This document shows positions 1 through 8,172 of a stretch of 64,000 bases of DNA, piece by piece; position 1 is the first letter of the stretch; every line of letters begins with the position of its first letter. The position numbers and the translations under genes are program-made. The notes under the pieces are model-generated. The model did no database searches. It worked only from the letters and a program-made list of their open reading frames with translations, and was not told the origin of the DNA. The stretch lies in contig NZ_MOBR01000027.1 in assembly GCF_003732705.1 (NCBI RefSeq), forward strand, positions 49,186-113,185, read 5' to 3'. Origin of the DNA: Pseudomonas frederiksbergensis (lineage in GTDB: Bacteria > Pseudomonadota > Gammaproteobacteria > Pseudomonadales > Pseudomonadaceae).

Positions 1-1
1 C

Positions 2-271
2 GTGCGCCTCAAGGTTCATCTCTATACCCGTGGCAACAACTTGCGCTTGTGTGTCAGCGACAGCGGCAGCGGGATTGATGACAAGGTGTTGGCGCGCCTG
101 GGCGAGCCGTTTTTCACCACAAAAACCACCGGGACCGGCCTGGGCCTGACCGTGGTCAAGGCAGTGGCTCGCGCTCATCAGGGAGAATTGCAGTTGCGCT
201 CGCGGCTCGGTCGCGGCACCTGTGCGCTGGTGTCCCTGCCGTTGTTTACCAGCGCATCGGATGCGGAGTGA
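2..271 (+). CDS. fleS: Flagellar sensor histidine kinase FleS, C-terminal part (cut by window edge)
   Basis: Only the last ~89 codons are present; the reading frame is open to the left edge, so the first in-frame GTG is not the true start. The residues form the end of a HATPase_c domain: a G1 box (DSGSGID), an F-box-like FFTTK and a G2 box (GTGLGL). This domain binds ATP and phosphorylates the kinase's own histidine, which then feeds the FleR receiver. The next gene encodes an NtrC-type regulator and fliE follows, which identifies the pair as FleSR, the two-component system that turns on the second tier of sigma54 flagellar genes in Pseudomonas. The stop lies just before the fleR start, so the two are co-transcribed. 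Confidence 0.88.
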   Translation: MRLKVHLYTRGNNLRLCVSDSGSGIDDKVLARLGEPFFTTKTTGTGLGLTVVKAVARAHQGELQLRSRLGRGTCALVSLPLFTSASDAE

Positions 272-276
272 AGGAC

Positions 277-1656
277 ATGGCAATCAAGGTTTTACTGGTC
301 GAGGATGACCGCGCGCTACGGGAAGCACTGGCGGATACGCTGCTGCTCGCGGGGCACGATTACAAGGCTGTCGGTTCAGCGGAAGAAGCACTGGCGGCGG
401 TTGGCGTCGAGGCGTTCAATCTGGTCGTGAGTGACGTCAACATGCCGGGCATGGACGGGCATCAGCTGCTCGGATTGCTCCGGGCGCGCCAGCCGCAACT
501 GCCGGTGCTGCTGATGACCGCCCACGGCGCGGTGGAGCGTGCGGTCGATGCCATGCGCCAGGGCGCGGCGGATTATCTGGTCAAACCGTTCGAGCCCAAG
601 GCCTTGCTCGATCTGGTGGCGCGTCATGCGTTGGGCAGTCTCGGCGCCACCGACGGCGAGGGGCCGATTGCCTTCGAGCCGGCCAGTGCGCAACTGCTCG
701 AACTGGCTGCACGCGTGGCGCGCAGCGATTCCACGGTGTTGATCTCTGGCGAGTCCGGCACCGGCAAGGAAGTGCTGGCGCGCTATATCCATCAGCATTC
801 CCATCGCGCCAACCAACCGTTCATCGCCATCAACTGCGCGGCGATCCCCGACAACATGCTCGAGGCCACACTGTTCGGCCACGAGAAAGGCTCGTTCACG
901 GGGGCTATCGCCGCCCAGGCCGGCAAGTTTGAACAGGCTGACGGCGGCACCATCCTGCTCGACGAAATCTCCGAAATGCCCATGGGCTTGCAAGCCAAAT
1001 TGCTGCGGGTGTTGCAGGAAAGGGAAGTGGAGCGGGTCGGCGCACGCAAGCCGATCAGCCTGGACATCCGGGTCGTGGCCACCACCAACCGTGATCTGGC
1101 CGGTGAAGTGGCGGCGGGGCGTTTTCGTGAAGATCTTTACTATCGGCTGTCGGTTTTTCCGCTGGCCTGGCGTCCGTTGCGTGAGCGCACCGCCGACATC
1201 CTGCCGCTGGCCGAGCGTCTTCTGGCCAAACACGTCAATAAAATGAAGCATGCGGCGGCGAAACTGTCGCCCGAAGCGCAAGCGTGCCTGATCGGTTATC
1301 CGTGGCCGGGGAATGTTCGCGAGCTGGATAACGCCATCCAGCGCGCACTGATTCTGCAGCAGGGCGGGTTGATTCAGCCGCAAGACTTCTGCCTGTCGGG
1401 GCCCGTCGCTTGTGCGCCGTTACCCGCATTGGCGCCTGTGCGGGCGGTGGAAGTCGAGGTCGAATCGGCCAGCGCCTTGGGCGACGACCTGCGCCGCCAT
1501 GAGTTCCAGATGATCATCGACACCCTGCGTTCCGAGCGCGGCCGCCGCAAAGAGGCCGCCGAACGCCTGGGTATCAGCCCGCGTACCTTGCGCTACAAAC
1601 TGGCGCAAATGCGCGATGCCGGGATGGATGTGGAAGCGTATTTGTTTGCCACCTGA
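277..1656 (+). CDS. fleR: Sigma54-dependent response regulator FleR
   Basis: A 459-residue NtrC-type activator. The receiver domain (about 1-115) has the acidic pocket VEDD near residue 8, phospho-acceptor D53 (SDVNMPG) and K103. The central AAA+ domain has Walker A GESGTGKE (158-165), the sigma54-contacting loop GSFTGA (205-210) and Walker B TILLDE (225-230). A Fis-type HTH (RKEAAERLGISPRTLRYK) closes the protein. I chose ATG 277 over the in-frame GTG 268 because MAIKVLLVEDD is the usual FleR N-terminus and AAGG lies just upstream. It should be phosphorylated by FleS and activate the sigma54 promoters that follow, including the one before fliE. Confidence 0.95.
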   Translation: MAIKVLLVEDDRALREALADTLLLAGHDYKAVGSAEEALAAVGVEAFNLVVSDVNMPGMDGHQLLGLLRARQPQLPVLLMTAHGAVERAVDAMRQGAADYLVKPFEPKALLDLVARHALGSLGATDGEGPIAFEPASAQLLELAARVARSDSTVLISGESGTGKEVLARYIHQHSHRANQPFIAINCAAIPDNMLEATLFGHEKGSFTGAIAAQAGKFEQADGGTILLDEISEMPMGLQAKLLRVLQEREVERVGARKPISLDIRVVATTNRDLAGEVAAGRFREDLYYRLSVFPLAWRPLRERTADILPLAERLLAKHVNKMKHAAAKLSPEAQACLIGYPWPGNVRELDNAIQRALILQQGGLIQPQDFCLSGPVACAPLPALAPVRAVEVEVESASALGDDLRRHEFQMIIDTLRSERGRRKEAAERLGISPRTLRYKLAQMRDAGMDVEAYLFAT

Positions 1657-1668
1657 AAGTTGACGCAA

Positions 1669-1755
1669 GTGGGAGCGAGCCTGCTCGCGAAGGCGCAGTG
1701 ACAGATATCTAAATGTTGACTGACACACCGCTTTCGCGAGCAGGCTCGCTCCCAC
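1669..1755. repeat. Type A REPIN (paired REP palindromes)
   Basis: Two inverted REP units, GTGGGAGCGAGCCTGCTCGC on the left and its complement ending CTCGCTCCCAC on the right, separated by about 40 bp. Each unit is itself partly palindromic (GAGCctGCTC). It lies between the fleR stop and the fliE promoter. In RNA it could fold as one long hairpin and may weaken read-through from fleR. REPINs are known to be mobilised by RAYT transposases encoded elsewhere; none is in this window. Confidence 0.85.
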
Positions 1756-1803
1756 ACTGGTTTTGCAACCTGCAAAGGCTTTTGTGAAACGAGGCAACCG
1801 AGC

Positions 1804-1819
1804 TGGCACCCTTGTTGCT
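1804..1819 (+). promoter_or_regulatory. Sigma54 promoter for fliE operon
   Basis: TGGCAC-N5-TTGCT is a full match to the -24/-12 consensus, with GG and GC exactly 12 bp apart. Transcription should start about 12 bp downstream, leaving a leader of about 50 nt before fliE. In Pseudomonas this promoter is the known FleR/sigma54 target; the FleR dependence here is inferred from position. Confidence 0.88.
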
Positions 1820-1880
1820 AACACCTCAGTACCCGCCGAGTGAGTGTCAAAAAATTGCGGGTCGCCAGAGAGAGTAGACC

Positions 1881-2210
1881 ATGAGCCAAGGTATTGAATT
1901 TAATCGATTGATGTTGGACATGCGCTCCATGCAAATGGATGCCATGTCTGCGCCAAAATCGACTGCCGCCGTTCCCGAACTGGGGGGCAGCAGTTTTGCC
2001 GATATGCTCGGTCAGGCCGTCAATAAAGTGAACGACACCCAGCAGGCGTCCAATCAGCTGTCCAGTGCCTTTGAAATTGGCAAGAGCGGCGTTGATCTGA
2101 CGGATGTGATGATTTCTTCGCAGAAGGCCAGCGTTTCTTTCCAGGCGTTGACCCAAGTGCGTAACAAGCTGGTTCAGGCTTACCAAGACATCATGCAGAT
2201 GCCGGTTTAA
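1881..2210 (+). CDS. fliE: Flagellar hook-basal body protein FliE
   Basis: A 109-residue protein of usual FliE length. It forms the joint between the MS ring and the proximal rod and is among the first exported substrates. The conserved part is the C-terminal half (FADMLGQAVNKVN and the terminal helix SFQALTQVRNKLVQAYQDIM). It has no signal peptide, as expected for a type III substrate. It is the first gene of an operon that continues into fliF after 15 bp, and it lies downstream of a near-perfect sigma54 promoter. Confidence 0.95.
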   Translation: MSQGIEFNRLMLDMRSMQMDAMSAPKSTAAVPELGGSSFADMLGQAVNKVNDTQQASNQLSSAFEIGKSGVDLTDVMISSQKASVSFQALTQVRNKLVQAYQDIMQMPV

Positions 2211-2225
2211 GGACGAGATTGAGTC

Positions 2226-4013
2226 ATGGCAGAAGCAGTCGCCGATAATGTTCCGGCCAAGGCCACCCCAGTAGACGGCAAACCGCCGCTGTTCGGGCTG
2301 TCCTTCCTGGAAAACCTCTCCGAGATGACCATGTTGCGTCAGGTGGGCCTGTTGGTCGGCCTGGCCGCGAGCGTGGCGATTGGCTTTGCCGTGGTGTTGT
2401 GGTCGCAGCAGCCGGACTACCGGCCTCTGTACGGCAGTCTTGCCGGTATGGACGCCAAGCAGGTCATGGAAACCCTGGCCGCCGCTGACATTCCTTACAC
2501 CGTTGAACCCAACTCCGGTGCCTTGCTGGTCAAGGCCGATGATGTGTCCCGTGCGCGGCTCAAGCTCGCGGCCGCTGGTGTCACTCCCAGCGACGGCAAC
2601 ATCGGTTTTGAAATCCTCGACAAGGATCAGGGCCTGGGCACCAGCCAGTTCATGGAAGCGACCCGTTATCGTCGCGGCCTCGAAGGCGAACTGGCGCGTA
2701 CCATCTCCAGCCTGAACAACGTCAAGGGTGCCCGCGTGCACCTGGCGATTCCGAAAAGCTCGGTGTTTGTGCGCGATGAGCGCAAGCCGAGCGCTTCGAT
2801 TCTGGTTGAACTGTATTCCGGTCGCTCCCTGGAGCCAGGCCAAGTGCTGGCGATCATCAACCTGGTGGCCACCAGCGTTCCCGAACTGAGCAAGTCGCAG
2901 ATCACCGTTGTCGACCAGAAGGGCAACCTGCTGTCCGATCAGGCGGAGAACTCCGAACTGACCATGGCCGGCAAGCAATTCGATTACAGCCGCCGTATGG
3001 AAAGCATGCTCACCCAGCGTGTGCACAACATCCTGCAACCGGTGCTGGGTAACGACCGCTATAAAGCTGAAGTCTCGGCCGATGTGGATTTCAGCGCCGT
3101 CGAATCGACCTCCGAGCAGTTCAACCCGGATCAACCGGCGCTGCGCAGCGAGCAATCGACGTCTGAACAGCGCACCGCCAGCAATGGCCCGCAAGGCGTG
3201 CCGGGTGCTCTGAGCAACCAGCCACCGTCGCCAGCCTCCGCGCCGCAAACCACCGGTGGCGCTACCGCGTCGGCCGGCATGGTGCAGCCAGGTCAGCCGT
3301 TGCTCGATGCCAATGGTCAGCAAATCATGGACCCGGCTACCGGGCAGCCTATGCTTGCTCCTTACCCGGCGGACAAGCGTCAACAATCCACCAAGAACTT
3401 CGAGCTTGACCGCTCCATCAGCCACACCAAGCAGCAACAGGGCCGTTTGAATCGCCTGTCGGTGTCAGTGGTGGTGGATGACCAGGTCAAGATCAATGCG
3501 GCCAACGGGGAAACCACTCGCGCGCCGTGGAGCGCCGACGAATTGGCGCGCTTCACTCGCCTGGTGCAGGACGCCGTCGGTTTCGACGCCAGCCGTGGTG
3601 ACAGCGTCAGCGTGATCAACATGCCGTTCTCCGCAGAACGCGGTGAAGTGATTGCCGATATTCCGTTCTACTCCCAGCCTTGGTTCTGGGACATCGTCAA
3701 GCAAGTGCTGGGTGTGTTGTTCATCCTGGTGCTGGTGTTCGGTGTGCTGCGTCCGGTGCTCAACAACATCACCGGTGGCGGCAAAGGCAAACAGCTGGCC
3801 GGTCTGGGCAGCGACGTCGAGTTGGGTGGCATGGGCGGCCTGGACGGCGAACTGGCCAACGACCGCGTCAGCCTCGGCGGCCCGCAAAGCATCCTGTTGC
3901 CGAGCCCGAGCGAAGGCTATGACGCACAGCTGAATGCAATCAAGAGTTTGGTGGCAGAAGATCCGGGTCGTGTGGCCCAGGTCGTGAAAGAGTGGATTAA
4001 CGCAGATGAGTGA
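2226..4013 (+). CDS. fliF: Flagellar MS-ring protein FliF
   Basis: A 595-residue MS-ring subunit, typical length. One transmembrane helix lies at about 39-59 (GLLVGLAASVAIGFAVVLW) and a second near 490-510 (ILVLVFGVLRPV). Between them are the periplasmic ring-building domains (YscJ-like at about 60-230, then the FliF C domain) and a low-complexity Pro/Gln/Ala-rich stretch around 315-385. The C-terminal cytoplasmic tail, which binds FliG, ends VAQVVKEWINADE. The 3' end overlaps the fliG start by 8 bp, suggesting coupled translation of the ring and its rotor partner. Confidence 0.96.
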   Translation: MAEAVADNVPAKATPVDGKPPLFGLSFLENLSEMTMLRQVGLLVGLAASVAIGFAVVLWSQQPDYRPLYGSLAGMDAKQVMETLAAADIPYTVEPNSGALLVKADDVSRARLKLAAAGVTPSDGNIGFEILDKDQGLGTSQFMEATRYRRGLEGELARTISSLNNVKGARVHLAIPKSSVFVRDERKPSASILVELYSGRSLEPGQVLAIINLVATSVPELSKSQITVVDQKGNLLSDQAENSELTMAGKQFDYSRRMESMLTQRVHNILQPVLGNDRYKAEVSADVDFSAVESTSEQFNPDQPALRSEQSTSEQRTASNGPQGVPGALSNQPPSPASAPQTTGGATASAGMVQPGQPLLDANGQQIMDPATGQPMLAPYPADKRQQSTKNFELDRSISHTKQQQGRLNRLSVSVVVDDQVKINAANGETTRAPWSADELARFTRLVQDAVGFDASRGDSVSVINMPFSAERGEVIADIPFYSQPWFWDIVKQVLGVLFILVLVFGVLRPVLNNITGGGKGKQLAGLGSDVELGGMGGLDGELANDRVSLGGPQSILLPSPSEGYDAQLNAIKSLVAEDPGRVAQVVKEWINADE

Positions 4014-5025
4014 TAACCGAGCCGCTGTCGCCAAACTGTCCCGGGTTGATAAAGCCGCGATTCTGCTGCTGTCCCTGGGTTCGACCGACGCCGCCCAAGT
4101 GCTGCGCCACATGGGGCCTAAAGAGGTCCAGCGTGTGGGTGTGGCCATGGCGCAAATGGGTAACGTGCACCGCGAGCAGGTCGAGCAGGTGATGAGCGAG
4201 TTCGTCGACATCGTCGGCGACCAGACCAGCCTGGGCGTCGGCTCCGACGACTACGTGCGCAAAATGCTCACCCAGGCCCTGGGCGAGGACAAGGCCAACG
4301 GCCTGATCGACCGCATCCTGCTGGGCGGCAACACCAGCGGCCTCGACAGCCTGAAGTGGATGGAACCGCGCGCCGTTGCCGACGTGATCCGTTACGAGCA
4401 CCCACAGATCCAGGCGATCGTCGTGGCGTACCTCGACCCGGACCAGGCCGGTGAAGTGCTCGGCAACTTCGACCACAAGGTGCGCCTGGACATCATCCTG
4501 CGCGTCTCGTCGTTGAACACCGTGCAGCCAGCGGCCCTGAAAGAACTCAACCAGATTCTCGAGAAGCAGTTCTCCGGCAACTCGAATGCCTCGCGCACCA
4601 CCTTGGGTGGTATCAAGCGTGCGGCCGACATCATGAACTTCCTCGACAGCTCGATCGAAGGCCAGCTCATGGACTCGATCCGCGAAGTCGACGAAGACCT
4701 GTCCGGTCAGATCGAAGACCTCATGTTCGTGTTCAACAACCTGTCCGATGTCGACGACCGCGGGATCCAGGCGTTGCTGCGCGAAGTGTCTTCCGACGTG
4801 CTGGTGCTGGCCCTCAAGGGGTCGGACGAAGGCGTCAAGGAAAAGATCTTCAAGAACATGTCCAAACGAGCGGCCGAACTGTTGCGCGACGACCTGGAGG
4901 CCAAAGGCCCGGTGCGTGTCAGCGACGTGGAAACCGCGCAGAAAGAAATCCTCACCATTGCCCGCCGTATGGCCGAAGCCGGAGAAATTGTTCTCGGTGG
5001 GAAGGGTGGCGAAGAGATGATCTAA
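4006..5025 (+). CDS. fliG: Flagellar motor switch protein FliG
   Basis: A 339-residue C-ring protein. The N-terminal domain (DKAAILLLSLG) binds FliF, the middle domain carries the EHPQ motif (YEHPQIQAIVVAYLDP), and the C-terminal domain has the charged torque helix around ALKGSDEGVKEKIFKNMSKR that faces the stator. It converts stator ion flow (here MotCD, plus MotAB likely elsewhere) into rotation and changes direction when FliM binds CheY-P. ATG 4006 lies inside the end of fliF. Confidence 0.96.
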   Translation: MSDNRAAVAKLSRVDKAAILLLSLGSTDAAQVLRHMGPKEVQRVGVAMAQMGNVHREQVEQVMSEFVDIVGDQTSLGVGSDDYVRKMLTQALGEDKANGLIDRILLGGNTSGLDSLKWMEPRAVADVIRYEHPQIQAIVVAYLDPDQAGEVLGNFDHKVRLDIILRVSSLNTVQPAALKELNQILEKQFSGNSNASRTTLGGIKRAADIMNFLDSSIEGQLMDSIREVDEDLSGQIEDLMFVFNNLSDVDDRGIQALLREVSSDVLVLALKGSDEGVKEKIFKNMSKRAAELLRDDLEAKGPVRVSDVETAQKEILTIARRMAEAGEIVLGGKGGEEMI

Positions 5026-5032
5026 GGTCACT

Positions 5033-5845
5033 ATGTCGTCCAAACATGATGAGTCCAACACCGACCTGATCCGTGGCAAAGGGGTCAGCGGTTTCGACGT
5101 GTGGTCGTTGCCCAGCTTCGACCCGCATGTGCCGGAGCCCGAGCCGGAACCCGAGCCCGAACCGCCGGAAATGGAAGAAGTGCCGCTGGAAGAAGTCCAG
5201 CCACTGACCCTGGAAGAACTCGAAAGCATCCGTCAGGAGGCCTACAACGAAGGCTTCGCCACGGGTGAAAAAGAAGGGTTTCACAGCACTACGCTCAAGG
5301 TTCGTCAGGAAGCCGACGTAGCGCTATCGGCCAAGATTGCCGGGCTGGAACAGCTGATGGCCAACCTGTTCGAGCCGATCGCCGAGCAGGACTCCCAGAT
5401 CGAAAAATCCCTGGTTGATCTCGTGCAGCACATCACCAAACAGGTGATTCAGCGCGAACTGGCCATCGATTCCACGCAAATCGAAAGCGTCATGCGCGAA
5501 GCCCTCAAGCTGTTGCCGCTGGGCGTGGGCAATGTGCGGCTGTACATCAATCCCCAGGATTTCGAACAGGTCAAAGCCCTGCGCGAGCGCCATGAAGAAA
5601 CCTGGCGCATCGTCGAGGACGAAGCGCTGTTGCCCGGTGGTTGCCGGGTTGAAACCGAGCACAGTCGGATCGATGCCACTGTCGAAACCCGTGTCGCCCG
5701 GGTCATGGACAAGCTGTTCGATCAATTGCATGAACAAGCCCTGCACCCGGCCGAACCGGACATGAGCCTTGAACTGCCGATCGAAGCCAAGCCTGCGGCC
5801 GAGCCAGAATTGCCAGCGGAACCGGACACCCCTGATGCGCCTTGA
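5033..5845 (+). CDS. fliH: Flagellar export stator/assembly protein FliH
   Basis: A 270-residue cytoplasmic protein that holds the FliI ATPase at the export gate and regulates it. An N-terminal acidic tract with a run of Pro-Glu dipeptides (about residues 36-46) precedes the helical FliH core with the GFATGEKEGF segment and the conserved C-terminal domain (IDATVETRVARVMDKLFDQL). A second acidic Pro/Glu/Ala-rich tail ends the protein. The variable tails are probably flexible tethers. Its end overlaps the fliI start by 11 bp. Confidence 0.93.
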   Translation: MSSKHDESNTDLIRGKGVSGFDVWSLPSFDPHVPEPEPEPEPEPPEMEEVPLEEVQPLTLEELESIRQEAYNEGFATGEKEGFHSTTLKVRQEADVALSAKIAGLEQLMANLFEPIAEQDSQIEKSLVDLVQHITKQVIQRELAIDSTQIESVMREALKLLPLGVGNVRLYINPQDFEQVKALRERHEETWRIVEDEALLPGGCRVETEHSRIDATVETRVARVMDKLFDQLHEQALHPAEPDMSLELPIEAKPAAEPELPAEPDTPDAP

Positions 5846-7193
5846 TCGCACCAGTTTTGCCAAGCGCCTGGGCAGTTATGCCGAGGCCACGGAACTGGCG
5901 GGCGCGCCGATCCTTGAAGGACGCCTGCTGCGCATGGTCGGCCTGACCCTCGAAGCCGAGGGCCTGCGCGCCGCCATGGGCAGCCGCTGCATGGTCATCA
6001 ACGACGACAGCTATCACCCGGTGCAGGTCGAAGCCGAAGTCATGGGCTTCTCCGGCAGCAAGGTGTTTCTGATGCCGGTGGGCAGCGTCGCCGGCATTGC
6101 CCCCGGCGCGCGCGTGGTGCCGATGGCCGATACCGGGCGTTTGCCGATGGGCATGAGCATGCTCGGGCGGGTGCTCGATGGCGCCGGTCGCGCGTTGGAC
6201 GGCAAGGGCGGGATGAAAGCCGAAGATTGGGTGCCGATGGACGGCCCGACGATCAACCCGCTCAAACGCCACCCGATCAGCGAACCGCTGGACGTGGGTA
6301 TTCGCAGCATTAACGGTTTGTTGACGGTCGGTCGCGGTCAGCGTCTCGGCCTGTTCGCCGGTACGGGTGTCGGTAAATCCGTGCTGCTGGGCATGATGAC
6401 CCGCTTTACCGAGGCCGACATTATCGTGGTCGGGCTGATCGGTGAGCGGGGTCGTGAAGTTAAAGAGTTCATCGAGCACATCCTCGGTGAAGAAGGGCTC
6501 AAGCGTTCAGTGGTCGTGGCGTCCCCGGCGGACGATGCGCCGCTGATGCGTTTGCGCGCCGCGATGTACTGCACGCGCATCGCCGAGTATTTCCGCGACA
6601 AGGGCAAGAACGTCCTGTTGCTGATGGATTCGTTGACCCGTTTCGCCCAGGCCCAGCGGGAAATCGCCCTGGCCATCGGCGAGCCGCCGGCGACCAAGGG
6701 GTATCCGCCGTCGGTGTTCGCCAAGTTGCCGAAACTGGTGGAGCGGGCCGGTAATGCGGAGAAGGGCGGTGGTTCGATCACTGCGTTCTACACCGTATTG
6801 TCCGAAGGCGATGACCAGCAAGACCCGATCGCCGACGCCGCGCGAGGGGTGCTCGACGGCCACATCGTGCTGTCCCGGCGCCTCGCCGAGGAAGGTCATT
6901 ACCCGGCCATCGACATCGAAGCGTCGATCAGCCGGGTCATGCCGTCGGTGGTGACGCCGGAACACATGATGCGCGCCCAATACTTCAAGCAGTTGTGGTC
7001 GCGTTATCAACAGAGTCGCGACTTGATCAGCGTTGGCGCCTACGTGGCCGGCGGCGATCGGGAAACCGACCTGGCGATTTCCCTGCAACCGCAACTGGTC
7101 AAATACCTGCGCCAGGGGCTGAACGACAAAATCAGCCTGGGTGAAAGCGAAGCCTACCTCGGCACGATCTTCGCCCCAGCGGCCGGCGGCTAA
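5835..7193 (+). CDS. fliI: Flagellum-specific export ATPase FliI
   Basis: A 452-residue F1-beta-like ATPase that unfolds and releases export substrates at the flagellar type III gate. Walker A GTGVGKS lies near residue 176, followed by LIGERGREVKEF and Walker B LLLMDSLTRFAQAQREI. I chose ATG 5835 because MRLDRTSFAKRLGSY is the normal Pseudomonas FliI N-terminus; a longer in-frame ATG at 5769 would add 22 residues lying inside fliH. fliJ follows after 6 bp. Confidence 0.96.
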   Translation: MRLDRTSFAKRLGSYAEATELAGAPILEGRLLRMVGLTLEAEGLRAAMGSRCMVINDDSYHPVQVEAEVMGFSGSKVFLMPVGSVAGIAPGARVVPMADTGRLPMGMSMLGRVLDGAGRALDGKGGMKAEDWVPMDGPTINPLKRHPISEPLDVGIRSINGLLTVGRGQRLGLFAGTGVGKSVLLGMMTRFTEADIIVVGLIGERGREVKEFIEHILGEEGLKRSVVVASPADDAPLMRLRAAMYCTRIAEYFRDKGKNVLLLMDSLTRFAQAQREIALAIGEPPATKGYPPSVFAKLPKLVERAGNAEKGGGSITAFYTVLSEGDDQQDPIADAARGVLDGHIVLSRRLAEEGHYPAIDIEASISRVMPSVVTPEHMMRAQYFKQLWSRYQQSRDLISVGAYVAGGDRETDLAISLQPQLVKYLRQGLNDKISLGESEAYLGTIFAPAAGG

Positions 7194-7199
7194 CCGGCC

Positions 7200-7649
7200 A
7201 TGGCCCAAAGTCGCGCAGGGCGCCTGGCGCCCGTGGTGGATATGGCCGAAAAGGCTGAAAAAGCTGCGGTCCAGCGTCTGGGGCACTTCCAGGGCCAGGT
7301 TCGCCTGGCGCAAAGCAAGCTCGATGACCTTGAAGCCTTCCGCCTCGACTACCAGGAACAGTGGATCGTGCGCGGCAGCAGTGGCGTTTCCGGCCAATGG
7401 CTGTTGGGTTACCAAGGCTTTTTGGCGCAACTGGGCACGGCCATCGATCAGCAACGACAGAGCCTGGTCTGGCATCAAAACAATCTGAACAAAGCGCGGG
7501 ACGCCTGGCAGCAGGCGTTTGCCCGGGTCGAAGGCTTGCGCAAATTGGTCCAGCGCTACATGGATGAAGCGCGCAAGCTCGAAGACCGGCGCGAGCAGAA
7601 GTTGCTGGATGAACTGTCCCAGAGGTTGCCGCGCCAAGATCCGTATTAA
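7200..7649 (+). CDS. fliJ: Flagellar export chaperone FliJ
   Basis: A 149-residue, highly charged and almost wholly helical protein, the usual FliJ size. It acts as the central stalk of the FliI hexamer and as an escort for export chaperones. Long heptad-like stretches (LRKLVQRYMDEARKLEDRREQKLLDEL) support the coiled-coil fold. It is the last gene before an intergenic repeat, so the fliE-J transcript probably ends or weakens here. Confidence 0.92.
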   Translation: MAQSRAGRLAPVVDMAEKAEKAAVQRLGHFQGQVRLAQSKLDDLEAFRLDYQEQWIVRGSSGVSGQWLLGYQGFLAQLGTAIDQQRQSLVWHQNNLNKARDAWQQAFARVEGLRKLVQRYMDEARKLEDRREQKLLDELSQRLPRQDPY

Positions 7650-7673
7650 GTCAGATGGACCGCGTTATCGTTC

Positions 7674-7750
7674 TTCGCGAGCAGGCTCACTCCCACAGGG
7701 GGGGCTGCGGGGTGGCATAAATCCCATGTGGGAGCGGGCTTGCTCGCGAA
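7674..7750. repeat. Type A REPIN between fliJ and hsbA
   Basis: Inverted arms TTCGCGAGCAGGCTCACTCC and GTGGGAGCGGGCTTGCTCGC, with a G-rich spacer. The left arm carries a mismatch (CTCACT instead of CTCGCT). It separates the fliE-J operon from the hsbA-hsbR-hptB group. Confidence 0.8.
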
Positions 7751-7866
7751 GGGGCCGCCACATTCACCGAAGGATTAGCGAACCACTGATACTTCCCGCC
7801 TTGCCGCCGCCCCCGCCAAGTGCTAAACCTTGTACACACGTTGTTCAATGACAAGGAAGCCGTTAA

Positions 7867-8172
7867 ATGTCAGTCGTTACAGAAGTCTCTCCAGATGGGC
7901 AAAAGCTGACGATTTCGATCAAGGGACGATTCGATTTTGCCAAGCACCAGGAATTTCGCGAGTCCTACGAAAATCTTGAACCAAAACCCGAGTCCTTCGA
8001 AGTGGACCTGAAGGACGCTACCTACCTCGACAGTTCGGCGCTCGGCATGTTGTTGCTGTTGCGTGATCACGCCGGTGGCGAGAACGCCGAGATCAAGTTG
8101 ACCCACGCCAATGCCGATGTGCGCAAGATTCTCGCGATCTCCAACTTTGAACAAATCTTCGACGTGGCGTGA
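7867..8172 (+). CDS. hsbA: Anti-anti-sigma factor HsbA (STAS domain)
   Basis: A 101-residue STAS protein of the SpoIIAA family. The phospho-serine motif YLDSSALGML places the acceptor at S56, the same number as in P. aeruginosa HsbA. In that species unphosphorylated and phosphorylated HsbA switch partners (the anti-sigma factor FlgM versus the diguanylate cyclase HsbD), linking the HptB pathway to motility and biofilm. The gene overlaps hsbR by 4 bp, and hptB follows, so the three form one unit. The identification rests on domain type, the serine position and this trio order. Confidence 0.87.
   Translation: MSVVTEVSPDGQKLTISIKGRFDFAKHQEFRESYENLEPKPESFEVDLKDATYLDSSALGMLLLLRDHAGGENAEIKLTHANADVRKILAISNFEQIFDVA

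Noticed and set aside
2241..2248. Perfect GCCGATAA, a sigma28 -10 element, at the start of fliF
   Set aside because: There is no TAAA-like -35 at the right distance, and it lies in the coding start of fliF. Another at 10649-10656 inside fliK fails for the same reason.
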